From assembly GCF_000949455.1 (NCBI RefSeq), contig NZ_JXXK01000008.1:66247-130246 (forward strand): a stretch of DNA of 64,000 bases, written 5' to 3'. The DNA is from Ruthenibacterium lactatiformans. GTDB lineage: Bacteria > Bacillota > Clostridia > Oscillospirales > Ruminococcaceae. Each line of letters begins with the position of its first letter. Position 1 is the stretch's first letter. Below are positions 18,184 to 23,150 of this stretch, one piece after another. Both the position numbers and the translations under genes were made by a program. The notes under the pieces were generated by a model. The model ran no database searches, was not told the DNA's origin, and saw only the letters and a program-made list of their open reading frames with translations.

Positions 18184-18233
18184 TATAAAAAATGGTTCCC
18201 AACAGATACACATCCTGTCATTAGAACCATTTT
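18184..18233 (-). terminator. Terminator-like hairpin between capsule regulators and assembly genes
   Basis: Read on the minus strand, a 10-bp stem (AAAATGGTTC / GAACCATTTT) with a long loop is followed by TTTTATAATT. It lies after cpsB and before the sugar transferase, so part of the transcription could stop here. A TATAAT-like hexamer just downstream (18165-18170, minus strand) may restart transcription, but its -35 is weak. Confidence 0.5.
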
Positions 18234-18272
18234 GAGATGGGGACAGGCTGCTCTACATCAGGAGCATCCCCG

Positions 18273-18965
18273 TTAAAAAAGAGATTGGGCATTGCATTCA
18301 AGCTTCCCGCACACTGCATTGTCAAACTTTCTTGTGATCAAACGCATTGCTTTCGTTAGCTGAGGGGGGCGCTTATCAGGAGAATGCGTATCTGAAGCGA
18401 TCACATGGACCACTCCATGCTTAATCAACCTGTACACAAAATTTCGTTGCATTGTATCTCCCACAATGGAATCAGCATTTACTTGTAAATAGGCGCCCGC
18501 CTCGATCCAATCCAATGCAATATTCGGGTTTTTCTGCACATATGGATATCGCTCAATATGCGCAATCAGCGGTATCACGCCACCAAGAGTCAACTGATAA
18601 ATAACATTTGTATCCCACTGGGGTCGAAGCGTCCTCGGCATCTCAAGAAGCATTACTTTCGTTTTCTGAAAGCATAAAGGCAGAAAATCCAAATCAAGAA
18701 TTGTTGGCGAAATTCTCACTTCAGCACCGAACTTTAAACGCACAGGCAATTCAGAGCAAAATACATAATCAGCTAGGTATCTTGCAGAACGGTATCTTTT
18801 ATCAATAAAATCCTCTAAATTCTGGCTGTCGGGATTAAAATGTGGCGTACACACAATGTCGGTGATTCCGGCATCGTTCTGCATTCGTAATAGTTCCATA
18901 GAAACTTTGGCGTTTTTAGCACCATCGTCTATTGCAGGTAAAATGTGGCAATGTAAATCCGTCAT
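18273..18965 (-). CDS. CpsB/CapC-type PHP tyrosine-protein phosphatase
   Basis: Manganese-dependent phosphatase of the PHP superfamily that dephosphorylates the CpsD BY-kinase. Metal-binding motifs are clear: 'TDLHCHILPAIDDG' at the N-terminus, 'CTPHFNP' near residue 40, 'AEVRIS' near 80, 'LIAHIERYPY' near 138 and 'IASDTHSPDKRPP' near 190. Length (230 residues) fits CpsB. The start ATG overlaps the TGA of cpsD (ATGA), showing translational coupling. The order cpsC, cpsD, cpsB differs from the pneumococcal cpsB-C-D order but keeps the same module. Confidence 0.92.
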   Translation of the reverse strand: MTDLHCHILPAIDDGAKNAKVSMELLRMQNDAGITDIVCTPHFNPDSQNLEDFIDKRYRSARYLADYVFCSELPVRLKFGAEVRISPTILDLDFLPLCFQKTKVMLLEMPRTLRPQWDTNVIYQLTLGGVIPLIAHIERYPYVQKNPNIALDWIEAGAYLQVNADSIVGDTMQRNFVYRLIKHGVVHVIASDTHSPDKRPPQLTKAMRLITRKFDNAVCGKLECNAQSLF

Positions 18966-19687
18966 CGGTCAGCGTTCTCATATGAATAGTTGTAGCTGTA
19001 ATAGTAACCGTTTTTCTTTTCGGTCGATTTTGTATCAAACCCGTTCAATACCGCACCCAGGATATTAGCATTTACCGCATCGAGATTCTTTTTTGCAAGC
19101 CCGACCTCATCAAAGGTTGCATAGTTTTGCCGCACTACCAAAATAACACCGTCGGCATATTGACTTAAAACCGCTGCATCCGTTACCACGGAAACGGGCG
19201 GTGTATCGAAAATGATGTATTCATAATGCTTATCGAGTTCATCAATCAGGTTCTTCATTCGAGGAGACCCCAGCAATTCTACCGGGTTCGGTGGAATCGC
19301 ATCCGCGACCATTACATGCAGGCCGAGGCCCTTCACGTTGATGATAGATTCTGCCAACGAGCCATCCGCAAGAGCACTGATTATCCCCTTGTAGGCAGAA
19401 TTATCTATTTTCAAATACCGATGGATAACCGGCTTGCGTAAATCGCAATCGATCACAAGGACACGGCTCCCCGTCTCGGCCAGAGACACAGCCAAATTTA
19501 ACGCAACACTGCTCTTTCCTTCACCTGGGATCGCGCTGGTAAAGATAAGCTTTTTGCAAGCCTTACCCATGGCCATGAAATTAAGGTTTGTTCGCAGGCT
19601 CTTGTATGCTTCCTGATACTGGAAAGGAGCATTCTTATTCATCAAAACAAATTCTCGCCTTGTTGATTTTGATTTTTTTGCCATCAT
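18962..19687 (-). CDS. CpsD/CapB-type bacterial tyrosine kinase
   Basis: Cytoplasmic BY-kinase that works with the CpsC membrane activator to control capsule chain length and export. The P-loop 'SAIPGEGKSSVALNLA' is the Walker A motif (about residues 52-62), 'VLVIDCDLRKPVIH' is Walker A', and 'YIIFDTPPVSVVTDA' is Walker B. The C-terminus carries a tyrosine cluster, YYYSYNYSY, the expected autophosphorylation tail. The ATG overlaps the stop of cpsC (ATGA). 241 residues is normal for the split Gram-positive form, where kinase and membrane adaptor are separate proteins. Confidence 0.94.
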   Translation of the reverse strand: MMAKKSKSTRREFVLMNKNAPFQYQEAYKSLRTNLNFMAMGKACKKLIFTSAIPGEGKSSVALNLAVSLAETGSRVLVIDCDLRKPVIHRYLKIDNSAYKGIISALADGSLAESIINVKGLGLHVMVADAIPPNPVELLGSPRMKNLIDELDKHYEYIIFDTPPVSVVTDAAVLSQYADGVILVVRQNYATFDEVGLAKKNLDAVNANILGAVLNGFDTKSTEKKNGYYYSYNYSYENADR

Positions 19688-20385
19688 CTCTCCCCCTTCA
19701 TATCAATCTGCGGAATTATGCCAAGAACCGTGATTCCCAATTTATTGGTGATGTCCTCATCTGTCATGAACTTGTTGTTCAACAAAAACTTCAGCACAAT
19801 AATACCTACCGAAAGGACAACACCGAGAATACCGGCCAGCGCTGTATTTTTCATTTTGCTGGGTGAAACTGGAATCTCATTCGCTTTCGCCTGAGAAATT
19901 ATCTCCACACTGCCGGCTTTCACCGTTTGGATAATAATTTCCGGTGCTTGCTCAACGATATCTGCTACAATCGCTCGCGCCCTCTCGGGATCTGTATCCT
20001 TTACGGTGATTTTCATTACCTGTGTGGAATTCACCGATTCAATGCGCACTCTTTCTACCAAATCGTTGTACGACATGTTAAGGTTCAGATTTGAAATCGT
20101 TTTGTCCAGCACCGTATCACTGGTAAGGATAACAGCGTATGTATCTACCAGCTTCGTAGCCGATGTGAGCTGATCATTTGTAATGGGCGCTTGTGCAGCA
20201 GCCTGGTCCTCTCTCGAGTTAACAATCAACGTAGCACTGGCTTCATATTGCGGTGTCATTGCAAATGTACTGACAAGATATCCCGCAACGGCAAGCAAAA
20301 TGGTAACAGCAAGAATGACCAGTAAATTTTTCTTTAATAGCCGCAGTATTTCAAGCAGATCTATGGTCTCGTACTCTTCCTTCAA
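19684..20385 (-). CDS. CpsC/CapA-type chain-length regulator (Wzz domain)
   Basis: Membrane adaptor that activates the CpsD kinase and sets polymer length. It has an N-terminal Wzz segment ('IDLLEILRLLKKNL'), a first transmembrane helix at about 20-42, an extracellular region of about 130 residues with 'QYEASATLIV', and a proline-bearing second helix ('PVSPSKMKNTALAGILGVVLSVGIIVL') followed by a short cytoplasmic tail. I chose the TTG start because GGAGGG lies exactly 6 nt before it; frame extension to 20412 has no ribosome site and would run into the left inverted repeat. It is the first gene of the capsule operon, so its 5' leader carries the switch site. Confidence 0.88.
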   Translation of the reverse strand: MKEEYETIDLLEILRLLKKNLLVILAVTILLAVAGYLVSTFAMTPQYEASATLIVNSREDQAAAQAPITNDQLTSATKLVDTYAVILTSDTVLDKTISNLNLNMSYNDLVERVRIESVNSTQVMKITVKDTDPERARAIVADIVEQAPEIIIQTVKAGSVEIISQAKANEIPVSPSKMKNTALAGILGVVLSVGIIVLKFLLNNKFMTDEDITNKLGITVLGIIPQIDMKGER

Positions 20386-20411
20386 GCGTTTCCCTCCGTT
20401 GTCTGGCATCA

Positions 20412-20432
20412 ACTACATAATTTGCATTATGT
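20412..20432 (-). repeat. Left inverted repeat (recombination site 1)
   Basis: Reads as the exact reverse complement of the right repeat. Each copy is itself palindromic: ACATAAT and ATTATGT arms around an asymmetric TTGC/GCAA centre, the shape expected of a tyrosine recombinase core site. Confidence 0.8.
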
Positions 20433-20566
20433 CTTTATATCTGCGGCAATCAACGTACGTCTACCGCTAACAACCAAAATAAAGGCACAATGAAAGAGAC
20501 CTTTCACATAATTCGGTCAAATTATTGTGGTAGGCTTGTTTGCAATGTAAAAAAACGGCATATTCG

Positions 20567-20595
20567 TTGACTGAATTGAGGGAAGGGCCTATAAT
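20567..20595 (+). promoter_or_regulatory. Promoter P1 inside the invertible segment
   Basis: TTGACT, 17 bp, TATAAT: five of six -35 matches and a perfect -10. A second TATAAT follows 7 bp later. It points right, away from the capsule operon, in this assembly. Confidence 0.8.
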
Positions 20596-20654
20596 GTATA
20601 ATGTTGCTAATAATAATGTGGCATGTCACGGCAGGTGATACGAGTGACTAAACT

Positions 20655-20675
20655 ACATAATGCAAATTATGTAGT
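20655..20675 (+). repeat. Right inverted repeat (recombination site 2)
   Basis: Copy of site 1 in the opposite orientation over all 21 positions. Including the two bases to its left, it forms a palindrome with 9-bp arms, CTACATAAT and ATTATGTAG, around GCAA. Confidence 0.8.
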
Positions 20676-20693
20676 CTTTGAAGCACAGAAGAC

Positions 20694-20722
20694 TTGACCT
20701 GCTACTAAAATGGCTCTATAAT
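20694..20722 (+). promoter_or_regulatory. Promoter P2 between sites 2 and 3
   Basis: TTGACC, 17 bp, TATAAT, also pointing right. No sense-strand gene lies downstream before the terminator-like hairpin 45 bp on, so as arranged here it would make only a very short RNA. Confidence 0.7.
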
Positions 20723-20738
20723 AAGGAAAGTTACATAA

Positions 20739-20757
20739 ACATAATGCAAATTCTGTA
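20739..20757 (+). repeat. Third, imperfect copy of the recombination site
   Basis: ACATAATGCAAATTCTGTA matches site 2 at 18 of 19 positions in the same orientation, with one A-to-C change in the right arm. It is inverted relative to site 1. Confidence 0.6.
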
Positions 20758-20765
20758 ACATTCAC

Positions 20766-20787
20766 CGCTCTTTCCTGAGCGTTTTTT
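20766..20787 (+). terminator. Short terminator facing P1 and P2
   Basis: A 5-bp stem CGCTC/GAGCG with a 6-nt loop is followed by six T. It would end rightward transcripts from P1 and P2 just before they run antisense into the recombinase gene. The stem is short, so efficiency is uncertain. Confidence 0.55.
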
Positions 20788-20791
20788 GTTT

Positions 20792-21640
20792 TTAAATCAA
20801 AAGACGCATACGTGCTAACTGACCTAACTGCTCAATTCCTGAAGTTAACGTATAAATTCTTGTTGTATCCACGCTGCTGTGTCCCAAAACATCCGCCAAG
20901 CGTACAATATCTTTATGCTGCTTATAGAATGTGCGGGCAAAAAGGTGGCGAAGATTGTGTGGGAACACTTTTTGCGCCGCAACACCGGCAAGCGCACACA
21001 ACCTTTTCATCGCGGCCCAGATATTGGAACGGTTCATCGGTTTACCCTTATGGGTCACAAATACACTTCCTGTGCGTATATCTTGTTCGCGGCAATATGC
21101 TAAAAGGCGTGTACAAAGCGTTTTTGGCAGCAGCACTTTACGTATCTTACCTTTGCAGTGTACTTGCGCTTCCTGCCGCTTCAATGCTGAAAACGTGATA
21201 TATTCCAGTTCGCTGACACGGATTCCTGTAGAACAAATTGTTTGCAGAATTAGTGCTAGACGCATATTTCCATTGCGTTGTGCAGCACTGACCAAACGAA
21301 GATACTCGTCGCGAGTAAGTTCCTTTTCCATCTCACAGAATATTCGACGCTGTTGTTTAAGCAATCGAACCCTGCAATCTGCCGCACCAATATATGATAG
21401 GAAACTATTCATTGCTACCAGCATTGAATTGATACTCGTTGCAGCATACCCTTTTTCAATCAAGTATTGCTTATATCGAATTGCGTCTTCTTTTGTTAAG
21501 ACTTTTTCATCCGGTAGAAACTCATAAAACAAATTGATGTCGTGCCGATACTTCTCAATGGTGGCCGACGCTTTTTCGTCACACTCCAGTTGGTGAAGAT
21601 AAGCCATAATTGATGCCTTACTTATCATTTTAGTTGACAT
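20792..21640 (-). CDS. Tyrosine recombinase/integrase, probable invertase of the capsule promoter
   Basis: Site-specific recombinase of 282 residues, XerC/D-sized. The N-terminal SAM-like core-binding domain spans about residues 8-90 ('SATIEKYRHDINLFYEFL'). The catalytic domain has all expected residues: Arg141 in 'TGIRVSELEYI', a lysine in the beta-hairpin 'CKGKIRK', His228 and Arg231 in 'PHNLRHLFA', His254 in 'LGHSS', and the nucleophile Tyr263 in 'RIYT'. ATG is preceded by GGAGGG at 7 nt; an upstream in-frame start is less likely. Its position next to paired inverted sites and a divertible promoter suggests a local DNA invertase. Because the island ends 310 bp away, it could instead be the island's integrase. 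Confidence 0.9.
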   Translation of the reverse strand: MSTKMISKASIMAYLHQLECDEKASATIEKYRHDINLFYEFLPDEKVLTKEDAIRYKQYLIEKGYAATSINSMLVAMNSFLSYIGAADCRVRLLKQQRRIFCEMEKELTRDEYLRLVSAAQRNGNMRLALILQTICSTGIRVSELEYITFSALKRQEAQVHCKGKIRKVLLPKTLCTRLLAYCREQDIRTGSVFVTHKGKPMNRSNIWAAMKRLCALAGVAAQKVFPHNLRHLFARTFYKQHKDIVRLADVLGHSSVDTTRIYTLTSGIEQLGQLARMRLLI

Positions 21641-21819
21641 TGTTTCGCCCTCCATACTTTGTTGTTCTACTAGCATATCATGGTAAAGAAGCGATTGTTT
21701 TATACCAGTTTTTAGGGCTATTCCGAAAGTAGTTTATTAGACTAATTTGCTGTTTCTGAGGGCCATTTCAGATAGTCATAACTAACTAATAGCTACAAAG
21801 TCTTATTTGATGGGATAAA

Positions 21820-21861
21820 ATGCAAAAAACGGCAAATAATTCCATTTGCCGTTATTTGCAT
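21820..21861 (-). terminator. Long hairpin upstream of the recombinase, probable terminator
   Basis: Arms of 18 bp match at 17 positions (ATGCAAAAAACGGCAAAT / ATTTGCCGTTATTTGCAT). On the minus strand the GC-rich part is followed by TTTTTGCATTTT, as in a terminator. The right arm also carries GTTATTTGCATAAC, loosely like the recombination-site core. The rest of the gap between the recombinase and the comM remnant is AT-rich with no gene seen. Confidence 0.55.
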
Positions 21862-21940
21862 AACTAAGTATAAATATACAGTTCAACGTCAATTTTCTGC
21901 ATTTTATTGCAAGTTTTTGGATATTTTATGTCAGCGCGTG

Positions 21941-21960
21941 ACCTATATAAGATCGGATCG
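21941..21960. other. Right boundary of the low-GC island inside comM
   Basis: From 21951 rightwards the plus-strand frame reads DRIDLHVEV, a conserved ComM block. Immediately left, the same frame shows stops (TAA at 21948-21950, TGA at 21939-21941) and base composition drops. This looks like an attachment junction; the exact crossover cannot be placed to the base without the other end. Confidence 0.6.
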
Positions 21961-22340
21961 ACCTTCATGTAGAGGTCGCGCCCGTGGAATACGCCGACCT
22001 TGCCGGAGATTCGAGCGGCGAGAGCAGCGCAGCGATCCTGCGGCGCGTGCTGGCAGCCCGCGCCGTGCAGGACACCCGCTATAAAGGTACGGGCGTCACC
22101 TGCAATGCGCGCCTTCCCAGCGCGATGCTGCGCCGCGTATGCCGCCTTGCGCCGGACGCCGACCGTGTGCTGCGCGGCGCCTTTGAGCGCATGGGCCTTT
22201 CCGCCCGCGCTTACGACAGGGTGCTGAAGGTGAGCCGCACCATCGCGGACCTTGCGGGCAGCGAACGCATCGAAGCAGAGCATGTGCGCGAGGCCGTGCA
22301 GTACCGGAATCTGGACCGCAAATACTGGTATACGGCGTAA
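21951..22340 (+). pseudogene. comM: comM (YifB, Mg-chelatase-like ATPase) C-terminal remnant
   Basis: About 130 codons survive, reading DRIDLHVEV at the start and then 'LSARAYDRVLKVSRTIADLAG' and 'EAVQYRNLDRKYW' at the end, all hallmarks of the C-terminal Mg-chelatase domain of ComM/YifB, an AAA+ helicase-like protein that aids branch migration during transformation. Full-length relatives have about 500 residues, so the N-terminal ~370 and the ATPase core are missing here. The first in-frame start codon is the GTG at 21984, without a good ribosome site. The break coincides with the low-GC island edge, suggesting disruption by integration; the 5' part may lie beyond the left window edge. Confidence 0.85.
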
Positions 22341-22363
22341 AACATCCGCAGGAGGCAATGTAT

Positions 22364-22480
22364 ATGATCGGACTCGCATTTTTTCTCATCGGCGCCGCCA
22401 TTGCGGCAGGCTTCATTGTGCTGGGCTGGAAAATGGCCTGCAAAGCGCAGGAGCAGGATGAAAAGAAAAACCCAAAATGA
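22364..22480 (+). CDS. Small single-pass membrane protein (38 residues)
   Basis: Short frame reading MIGLAFFLIGAAIAAGFIVL, then GWKMACKAQEQDEKKNPK. One hydrophobic helix at residues 2-21 is followed by a charged cytoplasmic tail. GGAGG lies 8 nt before the second of two ATGs (22364), which decides the start. It begins 23 bp after the comM remnant, so it may once have been in the comM transcript. Function unknown; the clean ribosome site and composition support a real gene. Confidence 0.55.
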   Translation: MIGLAFFLIGAAIAAGFIVLGWKMACKAQEQDEKKNPK

Positions 22481-22541
22481 CCTCAGGCCGTTTTCGAAAG
22501 CGGCCTGCCCGGGCCGAGCGTTATAGACATATGAAAAAATC

Positions 22542-22577
22542 AAAGCGGCGGAACGCATCTCCTCGTTCCGCCGCTTT
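22542..22577. terminator. Bidirectional terminator
   Basis: A 14-bp perfect stem AAAGCGGCGGAACG / CGTTCCGCCGCTTT has T-rich tails on both strands. It separates the convergent comM-side genes from the gene ending at 22590. A second perfect hairpin without a T-run (CAGGCCG...CGGCCTG) lies just left of it. Confidence 0.85.
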
Positions 22578-22589
22578 GATTTTGCTTCA

Positions 22590-23084
22590 TTACTTCTGCT
22601 GCTCGGCCACGATCATCACATGCGTAGCGCTCTGATATGCCAGCAGGATCACATCATTCGGGTCGTCCTCGCTCTGGAGCGAGAAACACACCCAGCTCTC
22701 ATCCAGCGTGGGGCGCGCCGCCTCAATGAGCGCCGCGTCGGCCTGTGTGGTAGAAGCATCCGCCAGCTGCGCGTCGATCACCGCGTCAAAACGCGCCTGC
22801 ATATCCGCCGCGGGCGTCTCCCATTTGGCCAGGATATCCGCCACGTCTTTTTCATAGGTCAGCTTCGCAAAGCTGTAACCTCTGCCGTCTGCAATATGCT
22901 CCGCAGACTCCTTGGAAAAACCCGCGGGCAGCGCGGCGTTCCAGCGCTCTACCATACCGACGCTCAGCGGGTCGTCGCTGGCCTGTACGCCGGTATTGCG
23001 GTTCACCAGATAAAAAATCCCCGCCAGCACCAGCAACAGCGCCAGGCATAGGTATGTCATCGTACGGGAGGATGGTTTTTTCAT
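22590..23084 (-). CDS. Hypothetical membrane-anchored protein
   Basis: 164-residue protein with a positively charged N-terminus and one hydrophobic helix at about residues 9-26, acting as an uncleaved anchor or signal. The remaining ~135 residues are hydrophilic, without cysteines matching a lipobox, and contain 'GFSKESAEHIADGRGYSFAKLTY' and 'LDESWVCFSLQSEDDPNDVILLAYQ'. It looks like an extracellular alpha/beta domain, but I do not recognise a family. It sits 66 bp after lacZ in the same orientation and before a bidirectional terminator, so it may share the lacZ transcript. Confidence 0.7.
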   Translation of the reverse strand: MKKPSSRTMTYLCLALLLVLAGIFYLVNRNTGVQASDDPLSVGMVERWNAALPAGFSKESAEHIADGRGYSFAKLTYEKDVADILAKWETPAADMQARFDAVIDAQLADASTTQADAALIEAARPTLDESWVCFSLQSEDDPNDVILLAYQSATHVMIVAEQQK

Positions 23085-23150
23085 TGGTCTTTTTCACGGC
23101 CGCCCGCGGCCGCCCTTCTCCTTTTTTATTCTTTCCGGCCACCGGCCGGC

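Larger units (their letters stand above)
20412..20675. other. Putative invertible promoter segment of the capsule operon
   Basis: Two 21-bp sequences are exact inverted copies: 20412-20432 and 20655-20675, with core ACATAATGCAAATTATGT in the right copy. Between them is a consensus promoter on the plus strand. The capsule operon starts 27 bp left of the left repeat and runs the other way, so in this assembly the promoter points away from it; inversion would aim it at the operon with a leader of about 100 nt before the TTG start. A recombinase gene lies 117 bp to the right. A weak leftward candidate (TTGATT-16-CATAAT, minus strand 20454-20427) might give basal expression in the present state. 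Confidence 0.75.

Noticed and set aside
18014..18272. tRNA or small RNA gene in the capsule gap
   Set aside because: No cloverleaf; only a terminator-like hairpin and AT-rich sequence.
20412..20757. The ACATAATGCAAATTATGT palindromes as ordinary repressor operators
   Set aside because: Possible, but the asymmetric centres define opposite orientations, the identity runs over 21 bp, and a tyrosine recombinase is adjacent, so recombination sites explain more. Kept as an alternative.
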